Assembly (NCBI GenBank): GCA_965262665.1
Contig: OZ253551.1
Coordinates: 186,001 to 250,000, forward strand
Source: CBDBND01 sp965262665
GTDB lineage: Bacteria; Pseudomonadota; Alphaproteobacteria; Rhodospirillales; Rhodospirillaceae
Reading direction: 5' to 3'
Length of the DNA stretch: 64,000 nt
Part shown: positions 54,580 through 63,924 of the stretch, piece by piece
Numbering within the stretch: position 1 is the stretch's first letter
Layout: every line of letters begins with the position of its first letter
The notes under the pieces: generated by a model
The model's input: the letters and a program-made list of their open reading frames with translations, nothing else
The model's database searches: none
Told to the model about the DNA's origin: nothing
Program-made: the position numbers and the translations under genes

Positions 54580-54618
54580 TGTTTCATAAGGGAGGATCGG
54601 GCTCATCTTTGTTTGATG

Positions 54619-55599
54619 TTAAGCCGCTTGGCGTTGATGGTTCAAGCGGCGGTTTTGGGTGGTCAGTTTTTTGATCTTTTTTCTCTTTTCGATGCTGGCG
54701 GTGTGGCGTCCAAAGTAGGCGTCGGCTGGAGTTACGTTGCCGATGCTCTCGTGGTAGCGTTGGTTGTTGTAGCGATCGACGAAGGCGCTGATCTGGTTTT
54801 CGAGATCGCCGGGTAGATAATAATTTTCAAGCAGGATCCGGTTCTTCAGCGTTTGATGCCAGCGCTCGATCTTGCCCTGGGTTTGCGGGTGATACGGTGC
54901 GCCCCGAACGTGATCCATACCGTGGTCCCCGAGCCATTCAGCCAGATCGCTGGAGATATAGGACGAGCCGTTGTCGCTGAGCAGCCTCGGCTTGTGGACG
55001 ACATTGGCGCGATTGCAGCCTGAGGCTTCTAGCGCCAACTTCAGTGTTGCCGTCACATCGTCCGCCGTCATGTTGGTGCAGAGCTTCCAAGCAATGATGT
55101 AGCGGGAATAGTCGTCCAAGATGGTCGACAGATAAAACCAGCCCCAGCCGATGACCTTGAGAGAGGTGAAGTCGGTCTGCCACAGCTGGTTCGGCGCCGT
55201 GGTCTTGTCGCGGAACTCATCGGCTGCCTTGATGATCACGAAAGCGGGGCTGGTGATCAGGTCGTGGGCTTTGAGAAGCCGATAAACCGAGGCTTCCGAG
55301 ACAAAGTAGCCCCTGGTGTCCGTAAACCTGACGGCCAGTTCCCGGGGCGACAGTTGTGTCTCCTCCAGGGCAAGATCGATGATCTGCCCCCGGACATCAT
55401 CCGGGATCCGGTTCCATACCCGGCCCGGGCTGCTGTTGCGATCCTCAAGACCGGCGTCGCCAAAGGCCAGAAAACGATCGTACCAGCGATAAAAGGTGGT
55501 CTTCGGAATGCCCAGCTTGTCCAAAGTGGACCCGACGCCCAGGTGGGACTGCTCGACCAGGCGGATGATCTCCAGCTTCTCGGATGCGCGATACCTCAT
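54619..55599 (-). CDS. IS3-family transposase OrfB
   Basis: 326 residues. Helix-turn-helix (KLGIPKTTFYRWYDRFLAFG), then a DDE integrase core with APNQLWQTDFTSLKVIGWGW (Asp), KPRLLSDNGSSYISSDLAEW (Asp) and QTQGKIERWHQTLKNRILLE (Glu). The ATG overlaps the orfA stop (ATGA). Normally made with OrfA as a frameshift fusion. Confidence 0.93.
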   Translation of the reverse strand: MRYRASEKLEIIRLVEQSHLGVGSTLDKLGIPKTTFYRWYDRFLAFGDAGLEDRNSSPGRVWNRIPDDVRGQIIDLALEETQLSPRELAVRFTDTRGYFVSEASVYRLLKAHDLITSPAFVIIKAADEFRDKTTAPNQLWQTDFTSLKVIGWGWFYLSTILDDYSRYIIAWKLCTNMTADDVTATLKLALEASGCNRANVVHKPRLLSDNGSSYISSDLAEWLGDHGMDHVRGAPYHPQTQGKIERWHQTLKNRILLENYYLPGDLENQISAFVDRYNNQRYHESIGNVTPADAYFGRHTASIEKRKKIKKLTTQNRRLNHQRQAA

Positions 55600-55970
55600 T
55601 CCTCGTCTCCCCCGTGCCCGAGCATGTTTTTTTTGAGAAGACGGTTCTCCAGCGAAAGTTCGGCGACCAACTCCTTCAAGTCGCGCATCTCCTGGCGGAG
55701 GCCTTTAACCTCGCCCGAGGTCGCTTGGCGCCCGGTGTCGCCGGCGAGCCGCTTCTTGCCCGCTTCCAAAAACTCTTTCGACCAGCTGTAATACAGACCC
55801 TCGGCGATGCCCTCGCGGCGGCACAAGGCGGCGATGCTCTCCTCGCCGCGCAGGCCCGACACCACGATCCGGATCTTCTCCTCAGCCGTATACTGCTTGC
55901 GTGTCTTGCGCCGAATATCCCGAACCGTTCTCTCCGCCGGGTCGTTCTTGCTCATTAATTTCTGTCTCAT
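55596..55970 (-). CDS. IS3-family transposase OrfA
   Basis: 124 residues: RKTRKQYTAEEKIRIVVSGL, SIAALCRREGIAEGLYYSWS (helix-turn-helix), then a leucine-zipper end LRQEMRDLKELVAELSLENR with a run of A in the coding strand (AAAAAAACATG) near the 3' end that is a plausible slippery site for the OrfAB fusion. Confidence 0.9.
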   Translation of the reverse strand: MRQKLMSKNDPAERTVRDIRRKTRKQYTAEEKIRIVVSGLRGEESIAALCRREGIAEGLYYSWSKEFLEAGKKRLAGDTGRQATSGEVKGLRQEMRDLKELVAELSLENRLLKKNMLGHGGDEE

Positions 55971-56022
55971 CTTCGTTCCCTTCGGTCACTACGATGAGCC
56001 AGAAATCCTCCGTTATGCAATT

Positions 56023-56514
56023 ACCTCAATTTGTCCCAAAGGCGCTGACGTCAGACAGGGCGAACTCTTCGGATGTTCGGTGGCAGTCGTGTCAGTTCAA
56101 ATTTACAGCTTGATTGACTGGCAAATCCAAAGCCGTCAGATCCACTACTTTGCCGCCTTCAATCACGGTGTCGACCGCGCAGCCCTGGCCGACTTGCCGG
56201 TTAATCAATGATTGGCGGCCTTTTATCTGTTCCAAAAAAGTGGGTGTGAAGGCCTTTGAGAGTAGCCGCTCAGGCCTAAATACGGGGTTTTAAGCGCATT
56301 GAGAGCTGAAATGGCCGCGCAGCGAGGCCCAGTCAGACTTTGCCTTGGCTATCTTTTTATGCGGCTTTAATATCTTGATGTGTAACGCTAAATTGGCCTT
56401 GCGCAGGGGATGGTGCCTAAAACTAGTTGTCGGGCGTATTCGAATTGTAGTCGCCAACCTCGGGATATAAAGAGTGCAACTCCATTTAGTACCCAACGTG
56501 AAAGAGAGAGCGCC
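56023..56514. other. 492 bp without a supported gene
   Basis: Left part: on the minus strand 56100-56210 is open with CAVDTVIEGGKVVDLTALDL, protein-like but lacking start and family. Right part (56216-56514) becomes AT-rich and probably holds the promoter of the secreted-protein operon. No clear -35/-10, operator or RNA gene seen. Confidence 0.4.
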
Positions 56515-57663
56515 GTGCAATCGCTAAACCCCGCATCAAAAGCGCGTTTTCAGTTTCGTTCAAGTTGGATTCTTTTAGTCGCCTGTGTGACCGGCCTCGT
56601 TACCGCGACGCCGGCAGCGGCGGCCGAAACCACAACGCTCGGTTTCGTGGTCCACGATTGGTTCACATCCGTTTTCAACAGCAAATTCCTTGATGAATGC
56701 CCAGAAGGTTTAACCGTGGCAAACGACGAGATTTGGTGGCGCGGATTGTCCAAGGAAGAGCGCGCAGAACGTACTCAAAACGGCCTGATCCAAAGTCTTG
56801 ATCGCCAATTTGTCACTCCGCGCCGCGGGCCCAATGGGGAGCATGTCTGTCATGATCCGACGGTGGTCGTAGACCCGCCAATGAAGGTCGTCGAGGGTAA
56901 ATACTCCTATGGGGCCAACCTCGACGGTAATGTTGACGGCACTCCGACGCCAAAGACTTGCTCGCATGGCAATTTCACCCATCCCGACGGCACGCCGGGC
57001 ATCGACAATCAGATGTACCGCTTCTTGGGATGCATATACGGATTCCGGCGCGGCGGTCTGCCCGAAGCGAATGCCCATGAAAACCGCCGCACCAGTGGTT
57101 TGGGTATGACCCTCATCGAAGTTACCGGTGTCACCGATCCGCGCAATTCTGACGACGTCACCGTCACTTTCTACCGCTCCATCGACCAGTTTGCACTCGA
57201 CGGCATGGGTCAGCCCCTACCTTATTCGAGCTACAACATCGATATGAAAGACGGTAAGCCGCGCTACAACGATTCCGTTAAGGGCACAATTAAAGACGGT
57301 GTGCTCATCACCGAACGCAATGAAGTGACGCTGCCGTTCTATGGCAACTACAACTTCATGCATCCCGTAATTAAAGATATGGGATTGAGACTAAGGATCG
57401 CCGCCGACGGCGCCACGGCCACAGGACAGGTGACCGGCTACTACAACATGGACGAGTTTCTTTACTACATCGGCGGTATGACCGGACACGTTTCGGGAGG
57501 TACCAACTGCCCATCTATGTACGTCGCTGCCCACGCGCTGGCGGATGGCTATCCCGATCCGGAGATAGGACAGTGCACGCATATATCGTCCGCCTATGAC
57601 ATCAAAGCCTATGCGGCGTTCGTTATCCATCCGGACGAAGAACAGCAAACCACACAACGATGA
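56515..57663 (+). CDS. Uncharacterised exported protein, first gene of the DUF1592/DUF1552 operon
   Basis: 382 residues from a GTG start (ribosome site GAGAGAG; no upstream start gives a proper signal peptide). Leader SSWILLVACVTGLVTATPAA cut before ETTTLGF. The mature part is globular with several paired Cys (LDECPEGL, KTCSHGNF, FLGCIYGF, TNCPSMYV, IGQCTHISS) and motifs VVHDWFTSVFNSKFLDECPE and YYIGGMTGHVSGG. I do not recognise a family. It overlaps the DUF1592 gene by ATGA. Predicted periplasmic or secreted, disulfide-rich. Confidence 0.75.
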   Translation: MQSLNPASKARFQFRSSWILLVACVTGLVTATPAAAAETTTLGFVVHDWFTSVFNSKFLDECPEGLTVANDEIWWRGLSKEERAERTQNGLIQSLDRQFVTPRRGPNGEHVCHDPTVVVDPPMKVVEGKYSYGANLDGNVDGTPTPKTCSHGNFTHPDGTPGIDNQMYRFLGCIYGFRRGGLPEANAHENRRTSGLGMTLIEVTGVTDPRNSDDVTVTFYRSIDQFALDGMGQPLPYSSYNIDMKDGKPRYNDSVKGTIKDGVLITERNEVTLPFYGNYNFMHPVIKDMGLRLRIAADGATATGQVTGYYNMDEFLYYIGGMTGHVSGGTNCPSMYVAAHALADGYPDPEIGQCTHISSAYDIKAYAAFVIHPDEEQQTTQR

Positions 57664-59387
57664 CATTTAGTCTCACCCCTATGGCAATCCTGAAACCCAG
57701 GTACCTGCGCCAGGCGACTCTTGTTGTGGCTTCATGTTTGATGCTCACTGAATGCGGACCTGCGGAACCGGAAATCAGCGGTGCGCCACCCGATATGCGT
57801 CGGCTTACCGATGAACAATACGTAAATGCCATCACCGACATTTTCGGCCCGCACATCAAAGCGGAAAGCCATGCCGATCCACTGTCTCGCACTGAAGGAT
57901 TGCTCGCAGTGGGCGCACGCACGGCGCGCATAACCCCCTCTGGGTTCGACAGGTATTACGCGCAGGCCCGTACGATTTCACAACGGGTTGTCAGCCCTGA
58001 AAATCGCGCAAGCATGTTTCCTTGCGAACCGAAGGATGCCTCCGCCGCAGATGACTCTTGCGCACGCCAATATTACGCCAATGTCGGCCGGCTTTTGTAC
58101 CGACGCCCGCTGACGCAAGCAGAGATTCAAACGCCCATGGACGCGGCGTCGGAAGCTACGAAAGTCAGCGGTGATTTCTATCGCGGAATCGCCGTCGGTC
58201 TTGCCAGCATGCTGACGACCACAAAGTTTCTGTTCATCATCGACAGTACCGAACCCGAACCCGATGAGCCAGGCGATGTGCGGTTGACGTCTTACGCCAA
58301 GGCGTCGCGTTTGAGTTTCTTGTTATGGAACACAACGCCCGATGAGGCGCTCCTGACGGCTGCCGACAGGGGTGAATTACACACCAAAGAAGGATTGAAG
58401 CGCCAAGTCAACCGAATGACGGCGTCGCATCGCCTGGATAAGGGCGTGCGGGCATTTTTCGAGGATTTCCTGCGGTTCGATCAATACGAAACACTTGAAA
58501 AAGACAGCATCATCTATCCCGCGTTTACCATTCAAGTGGCCGAAGACGCTAAGGAACAAGTGCTGCGCACCATTATCGACCACCTCATCCTGCGCAATCA
58601 GGACTATCGCTCTTTGTTCACGACACGGCAGACTTTCATTACCGGTGCGCTGGCGCGCATATACAGAGTCCCGACAAAACGTCCAGCTGACGGGGCCTGG
58701 GTTCCCTTTGAATTTCCAGAGGACGATCCGCGCGTGGGTATACTGACCCAAATTGGATTCTCAGCGTTGGCGTCTCATCCCGGCCGCAGTTCGCCAACGC
58801 TTCGTGGCAAAGCGATTCGGGAGGCCGTGTTGTGCCAACAAGTTCCCGATCCGCCTGGTGATGTGGATTTCTCGTTGTTCGAGGATCCAAACTCACCGAA
58901 TAAAACCGCCCGTGAGCGTTTGACCGCGCATAGTACGGAACCGGCCTGCGCCGGGTGTCACAAAATCACCGATCCGATAGGACTGGCGCTGGAGAACTTA
59001 GACGGCATCGGTCAACTGCGCACGACTGAGAACGGTGCGGTGATCGATGCCAGCGGCGATTTGGATGGCACCCCCTTCACCGATGCGGCGGGTCTAGGCA
59101 GTGCTGTTTCAACAAATCCCGCGACAACATCATGCGTCACCAACCGATTGGTATCCTATGCACTGGGCCGCAGTATCGGATTTACAGACCGTGAATTCTT
59201 AAACTTTTTGGAGCAAGGCTTCGCAGACGACGGGTACAGCTTTCCCGGGCTGTTGCGGCGCATCGCGTTAAGCGACGCCTTGTTTGCGGTATCGCCACCT
59301 CAATCAAGCAATGGAACTGGTAGTGCTACGGTTGAGGCGTCGGCCGAAGGGACACAAAAGGACACAGTACAGGAGAAGCAGTCATGA
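57660..59387 (+). CDS. DUF1592/DUF1588/DUF1585-domain exported protein with CxxCH heme motif
   Basis: 575 residues. N-terminal leader TLVVASCLMLTECG, possibly a lipoprotein-type Cys although the Glu before it is unusual. Then a DUF1587/1592-like part (MRRLTDEQYVNAITDIF, ARQYYANVGRLLYRRPLTQA, RLTSYAKASRLSFLLWNTTP, DKGVRAFFEDFLRFDQYETL), the DUF1588 part (GILTQIGFSALASHPGRSSP) with ACAGCHKITDPIGLALENLD (c-type heme attachment) and the DUF1585 part (VTNRLVSYALGRSIGFTDRE). Best known from planctomycetes and myxobacteria, role unknown. Overlaps both neighbours by ATGA. Confidence 0.88.
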   Translation: MTFSLTPMAILKPRYLRQATLVVASCLMLTECGPAEPEISGAPPDMRRLTDEQYVNAITDIFGPHIKAESHADPLSRTEGLLAVGARTARITPSGFDRYYAQARTISQRVVSPENRASMFPCEPKDASAADDSCARQYYANVGRLLYRRPLTQAEIQTPMDAASEATKVSGDFYRGIAVGLASMLTTTKFLFIIDSTEPEPDEPGDVRLTSYAKASRLSFLLWNTTPDEALLTAADRGELHTKEGLKRQVNRMTASHRLDKGVRAFFEDFLRFDQYETLEKDSIIYPAFTIQVAEDAKEQVLRTIIDHLILRNQDYRSLFTTRQTFITGALARIYRVPTKRPADGAWVPFEFPEDDPRVGILTQIGFSALASHPGRSSPTLRGKAIREAVLCQQVPDPPGDVDFSLFEDPNSPNKTARERLTAHSTEPACAGCHKITDPIGLALENLDGIGQLRTTENGAVIDASGDLDGTPFTDAAGLGSAVSTNPATTSCVTNRLVSYALGRSIGFTDREFLNFLEQGFADDGYSFPGLLRRIALSDALFAVSPPQSSNGTGSATVEASAEGTQKDTVQEKQS

Positions 59388-60757
59388 GCGTGCTTTTGCC
59401 CCGACGTCAAAGTCGCAGGCGCGTCTTGCTCGGGCTCCTAGGGGGCAGTGCCGTTGGCGTTGCCTTACCCTTTCTCGATTGTTTCCTGAACGACAACGGC
59501 ACTGCACTGGCGGCCACCGGCGCACCGCTGCCGGTCCGATTCGGCACCTGGTATTGGGGCATGGGTCACACGCCTGGACATGGCATCGCAGAAAAAACTC
59601 AGACGAGTCCAGGCATTGGGTTTCTCTCTGAGACCGAGGCGCTGAAACCGTTTGAGAATCAATTGAGTTTTTTCAGTAGCTACGGAATGCCCCTAGACGG
59701 GCGCTCCAACTACACCCATTTCACTGGCTGGGTGGGCACGCGCACTGGGACGGTCCCCCAACGCAACCGCGAAATCCAAGACACAACGCTTGACCTGCTT
59801 ATTGCCGACGAGATCGGCACCAGAACGCGGTACAAGACCATCGACGTCTCGAGTGTCGGTATTGCGCGTGAAAATTATAGTGCTCGCAACACCGATAGCC
59901 GTGCGCAGGCAGAGATCTCGCCGGTTGCGTTGTATGCGAAGTTGTTCGGCCAGGGTTTTGTTGATCCCAATACAACGCAGTTTGAACCGGACCCGATGGT
60001 GATGGTGGAGAAGAGCGTGCTGTCGGCTTTTAGGGAAGAAAGCCGCGATTACCTGCAAACCCTAGGTGCCGCGGACAAAGACCGGTTAGACGAGTATTTC
60101 ACCTCCATTCGGCAGGTGGAAAATCAATTGGCGCTGCAATTGCAGGAACCAGAACCCAATGAGGCGTGCATTGTTCCGGAGAAACCGGCCGAACCGCCGG
60201 AAGACCGGCTGGCGTCCGTGCGCGAAATGCCAAATGTCATCGAAACCCATAAAGTGATGTCGAAATTGCTGGCGATGGCGGTTGCTTGCAACCAAACCAG
60301 AGTTTTCAACATGGTCTTTACCGACAACTTCGCTAATGTGCGTAAGTCAGGTGAGACCTATACGCATCACCTTTTGACTCATTCGGAAGTGATCGACCCG
60401 ACACTGGGCTACCAACCACTGGCTTATTGGTTCAATAAACGCGCAAGTGAAGGCTTAGCGACGTATCTAGATATTCTTTCGAGCATCCGCGAAGGAGATG
60501 GCACTTTGCTGGACAATTGCCTGATCTTTGCCTCTAGCGAAACCAACTACGCCAAGGTGCACAGCATTGATGGCATTCCAATCTTTTTCGCAGGTAAAGC
60601 CGGCGGACGCGTCAAGACCGGCCTGCACGTCGTTGGCGGCGGTGACCCCATTACCCGTGTTGGTTTGACCGCAATGAAAATCATGGGTGTACCGATCCAG
60701 TCTTGGGGTACGAAATCGCTGCGGACTTCGAAACTGATTACGGATGTCATGGCGTGA
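59384..60757 (+). CDS. DUF1552 Tat-exported protein
   Basis: 457 residues. Tat leader RRQSRRRVLLGLLGGSAVGV, then LPVRFGTWYWGMGHTPGHGI, LKPFENQLSFFSSYGMPLDG, TLDLLIADEIGTRTRYKTID, LAMAVACNQTRVFNMVFTDN, FANVRKSGETYTHHLLTHSE and LLDNCLIFASSETNYAKVHS. DUF1552 proteins resemble the sulfatase/phosphatase-like fold and are almost always encoded beside DUF1592/1588 genes, as here. Export by Tat suggests a folded cofactor- or metal-bound enzyme partner for the heme protein. Joined to both neighbours by overlaps. Confidence 0.88.
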   Translation: MSVLLPRRQSRRRVLLGLLGGSAVGVALPFLDCFLNDNGTALAATGAPLPVRFGTWYWGMGHTPGHGIAEKTQTSPGIGFLSETEALKPFENQLSFFSSYGMPLDGRSNYTHFTGWVGTRTGTVPQRNREIQDTTLDLLIADEIGTRTRYKTIDVSSVGIARENYSARNTDSRAQAEISPVALYAKLFGQGFVDPNTTQFEPDPMVMVEKSVLSAFREESRDYLQTLGAADKDRLDEYFTSIRQVENQLALQLQEPEPNEACIVPEKPAEPPEDRLASVREMPNVIETHKVMSKLLAMAVACNQTRVFNMVFTDNFANVRKSGETYTHHLLTHSEVIDPTLGYQPLAYWFNKRASEGLATYLDILSSIREGDGTLLDNCLIFASSETNYAKVHSIDGIPIFFAGKAGGRVKTGLHVVGGGDPITRVGLTAMKIMGVPIQSWGTKSLRTSKLITDVMA

Positions 60758-61863
60758 CTAAGTTTTGGAAACTTGGCGCATTAGCGCTCACCCTTGTGGT
60801 GTGGGAAGTAAGTAGCAATGCTCTGGCGCAAGATTACACTCCAACCGACATAATTTTGCAGGCGCGTGGCTATGGTTGGCAGCTGACCGATGAAAAGGGC
60901 ATGACCCTTTACACCTTTACGCGCGACCAAGAGCCTGGAAAATCCGCATGCAATGAGGACTGCGCTATCCAATGGCCGCCGCTTATCGCCTCGGCCGACC
61001 CTAAAGACGAAGGAGAGTGGTCTACTCTGAAGCGCGACGATGGATCCTTGCAATGGGCGTTTCGCGGCAGACCGCTCCATACCTATAGCCGGGATGTTGC
61101 GCCCGGCGACGTCAACGGTGATGAGATACAACGGCAGTGGTACGTAGCCACGAAACCCATCGCCACGCCCCCCGATCTTGCGACCTTCAAGACCCAACAC
61201 GGGCATCTGCTGGTCGACCTCAACAATATGACGCTCTACGTGTCGGATGCCGGCGAAGCCAGTGCGTCTGTACGTGATGCCCTGTGTGCACGGACATGGC
61301 GTCCGGTTGAAGCCTTTTGGTCAGCGGTTCCGGTAAACGGTGATTGGTCGGTGGTAGCGCGCGAGGACGGCACCAAGCAATGGGCCTACAAGTCCAAGCC
61401 CCTATATCGTTACGCCGGGGATTTCAAACCCAGTGATATCGCAGGCAATGGCCTCGACACGTGGCAAGCTGTCATTCTGGAGCCGCCACCGCCCGTACCC
61501 AATTGGATCACCTATCAGCAATCTGACGGGGGCGAATTATTGGCCGACCCAGAAGGCAAAACGATCTACGCCCATGTGTTCATTCCCGGCCAGACCGGCC
61601 CGTTTGTCCCCCGGGCGGCAAACGGCATGGACCGTCCCTATGATTGGACGCCTGTTGTGGCTGCGCCGGATGCCAAGCCGGTTGGTTATTGGTCTATCGT
61701 TACGCATGAAGACGGGACCCGGCAATGGACGCACCGGGGGTGGCTGCTCTACACCAACAATCGCGATCAAGAACACGGCGCTCTGAACGGCGTGCGCAGC
61801 ACGGATCGCATTTGGCGTCCCATCATGAAATCCGGTCAAACCATGCCGGGTACCGGCGTTTAA
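60754..61863 (+). CDS. Exported protein with three PF03640-type repeats
   Basis: 369 residues from a GTG that overlaps the DUF1552 stop (GTGA). Leader LGALALTLVVWEVSSNALAQ. Three repeats of about 110 residues: GYGWQLTDEKGMTLYTFTRD ... CAIQWPPL ... LQWAFRGRPLHTYSRD; HGHLLVDLNNMTLYVSD ... CARTWRPV ... KQWAYKSKPLYRYAGD; GGELLADPEGKTIYAHV ... YDWTPVVA ... RQWTHRGWLLYTNNRD. Cys pairs are kept in the first two units and lost in the third. The fold is known from secreted proteins of unknown function, sometimes linked to electron-transfer gene sets. Confidence 0.85.
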   Translation: MTKFWKLGALALTLVVWEVSSNALAQDYTPTDIILQARGYGWQLTDEKGMTLYTFTRDQEPGKSACNEDCAIQWPPLIASADPKDEGEWSTLKRDDGSLQWAFRGRPLHTYSRDVAPGDVNGDEIQRQWYVATKPIATPPDLATFKTQHGHLLVDLNNMTLYVSDAGEASASVRDALCARTWRPVEAFWSAVPVNGDWSVVAREDGTKQWAYKSKPLYRYAGDFKPSDIAGNGLDTWQAVILEPPPPVPNWITYQQSDGGELLADPEGKTIYAHVFIPGQTGPFVPRAANGMDRPYDWTPVVAAPDAKPVGYWSIVTHEDGTRQWTHRGWLLYTNNRDQEHGALNGVRSTDRIWRPIMKSGQTMPGTGV

Positions 61864-61882
61864 GTAGGGTCAGAACATTAGA

Positions 61883-62401
61883 ATGTTAAGGTTTGTTGCA
61901 ACTCTTCCGCCACTGCTTGTCCTTTTCATAGCCACTCACGCAAGTAACGCGTTAGGGCAAGCTCCGGAATATCAAGACTTTTTTGAATGCGGATATTACT
62001 CACCGGACGAAAACGACACCTCGGGTCCGCCGATCTCCTTCTACGCTGATATGTCGGCCGACGAACAAAGCGCAGTCACGGAAAGTCCCGGTCTCGGCCG
62101 GGCAGATTTGGTTCTTGAGCGTTCCACGCTAGAACTCAGTTGGAAGATCACTTACAGCGACGCGACGTCGCCAGCGACCGAGGTTCATATTCACGGCCCG
62201 CAAACCCCCGGTGGCGAGGCGGGGATTATCATCGATCTTGCCCCTGAGGGTATGACAAACCCCGTCGAAGGCGCGGCCATATTGACCGAAGGTACGATGA
62301 TTTATTTGGTCCAAGATCGCCTCTATATCAATTTACACACGACCAAGTACCCGGCGGGCGAACTGCGCGGACATATCAGAAAAGCAAGGCCGAAGTGCTG
62401 A
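61883..62401 (+). CDS. Exported CHRD-domain protein
   Basis: 172 residues. Leader LPPLLVLFIATHASNALGQA, then a CHRD-like beta domain: SPGLGRADLVLERSTLELSW, TEVHIHGPQTPGGEAGIIID and the closing MIYLVQDRLYINLHTTKYPA with GELRGHI. CHRD domains occur in chordin and in secreted bacterial proteins; function unclear. Last gene of the operon (20 bp after the previous stop). ISAs1 begins 6 bp after its stop codon. Confidence 0.87.
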   Translation: MLRFVATLPPLLVLFIATHASNALGQAPEYQDFFECGYYSPDENDTSGPPISFYADMSADEQSAVTESPGLGRADLVLERSTLELSWKITYSDATSPATEVHIHGPQTPGGEAGIIIDLAPEGMTNPVEGAAILTEGTMIYLVQDRLYINLHTTKYPAGELRGHIRKARPKC

Positions 62402-62406
62402 TGGGT

Positions 62407-63712
62407 CAGGGCAATCGGGTGAATTTGAGGATGACAAGAGTGTAGAAGTCTGAATCGCTATTGATCCTTTTGATTCGCAAGAAGGATCCCAGAAATGATG
62501 CGACGGTTTGGAACGGCGAACGAGGCCTTTAATCAGATTGTTGATTTCCTGGAGCATTTCACCGATCTCGACGACCCGCGGCAACGCGCCACGGTCCCCT
62601 ATCCCCTCGACGAAGTGTTGCTGCTATGCCTTCTCGGCGTGCCCGCCGGCTGTGAGAGCTGGGTCGAGATCGCCAAGTACGGCGAGAGGAAACTGACGTT
62701 TCTGCGCCGTTTCCGGCCGTTCACGGATGGTACGCCCTCACACGATCAACTCGGTGACATCTTCGCAGCCCTTGATGCCGAACAGTTTCAGCACTGCTTC
62801 ATCGCCTGGGCGGCATCGCTCACCGGGCGCGGCGCGGACATCGTCGCCATCGACGGCAAGACGCTGCGGCGCTCCTATCAGGAAGGCGGCGCCAAAGCGC
62901 ATCCACATGATCTCGGCGTGGAGCACACGTCAGAACCTGGTGCTTGGCCAAGCCAAGGTGGCTGATAAATCCAACGAGATCGTCGCTCTCCCGAAGCTGT
63001 TGGATCTGTTGACCATCAACGGCGCGACGGTGACCATCGACGCCATGGGCTGTCAGCGCAACATCGCCGCGAAGATCATCGACAAGGACGCCGACTATAT
63101 CCTTGCCCTCAAGGGCAACCAGGGCAGCCTGCACGACGATACCAAGCTTTTCTTCATCGAACAGATAGCATGCGGCTTTGCCGATACGGTTGTCAGCCAC
63201 CACCAGACAGTGGAGAAGAGCCACGGCCGCATCGAAACCCGGACCACCACGGCGACGAACGAAATCGCTTGGCTGAAGGAACGCCACCACTGGCCCGGGC
63301 CCGGGAGCATTGTTATGGTCGAAACCGTACGCGAGATCGGCATCCAACCCGGCGCCAAGGTCGAGCGCGAGACCCGCTTCTACATCCGCCTCCACCGCCG
63401 CCAAGGCCGATACTCTGAGCGCCGCCATCCGGGGCCATTGGAGCAGCGAGAACGGGCTGCACTGGGTCATGGACCTGCACTGGGTCATGGACCTGCACTG
63501 GGTCATGGACATGGTCTTCCGCGACGACGAGTGCCGGGTCCGAAAGAACACTGCCCCGGCCAACTTCGCGGTCGTCAAACACATGGCGAGCAACCTCTTG
63601 CGCCAAGCCCCGGGCAAGGACAGTCTGCGTGTAAAACGACGCATCGCCGCCTGGGACGACGACTTCCTCGCAAGCCTTATCTCACGGTGAAACCATTCGC
63701 CCGATTGCCCTG
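62407..63712 (+). mobile_element. ISAs1-family insertion sequence, 1306 bp, frame-damaged (copy B)
   Basis: Ends CAGGGCAATCGGGTGA (62407) and the complement of CAGGGCAATCGGGCGA (ending 63712). The transposase has IVDFLEHFTDLDDPRQRATV, IVAIDGKTLRRSYQEGGAKA (catalytic Asp), HMISAWSTRQNLVLGQAKVA, TIDAMGCQRNIAAKIIDKDA and HWSSENGLHWVMD. It is broken by frameshifts near 62895 and 63388, and holds an 18-bp triplication at 63457. Inserted into istB of an IS21 element. No target repeat is evident. Confidence 0.9.
63457..63510 (+). repeat. Three tandem copies of an 18-bp unit
   Basis: CTGCACTGGGTCATGGAC occurs three times without change (codes LHWVMD three times). Copy A and other ISAs1 members have it once. 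36 bp were added in frame next to the conserved end of the transposase core. Confidence 0.95.
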
Positions 63713-63924
63713 GCGGCGGGGAACTTGGCTTGCCTGATCCGCCGCTCGATCATCCGGCGCTCGCGATCAATCAATTCTAGCGCCGTGAGGCGGACCAGAT
63801 AACGGACATGGTCGACGCCCTCGGCGGCACATTGCCGGGCCAACTTGTCGTACTCGCGCAGGAAGGTCGGCAGCTTCAGGGTTTTGAGGTGATGGGCCAG
63901 CAACACCTGGAGCGTATCGCTCAT
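63713..63924 (-). pseudogene. istB: istB, N-terminal part (IS21 helper ATPase), cut by ISAs1
   Basis: Minus strand from 63924: MSDTLQVLLAHHLKTLKLPT, FLREYDKLARQCAAEGVDHV, RYLVRLTALELIDRERRMIE and RRIRQAKFPA. This is the IstB N-terminal domain that precedes the AAA ATPase; the Walker region is not in the window. The ATG overlaps the istA stop (ATGA), as usual in IS21 elements. Confidence 0.9.

Larger units (their letters stand above)
54580..56022 (-). mobile_element. IS3-family insertion sequence, about 1.44 kb, apparently complete
   Basis: Imperfect inverted ends: GTTTCATAAGGGAGGATCGG at 54581 and, on the other strand inward from 56022, AATTGCATAACGGAGGATTT; both continue with GGCTCATC. It holds overlapping orfA and orfB on the minus strand, both intact. 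Confidence 0.83.
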
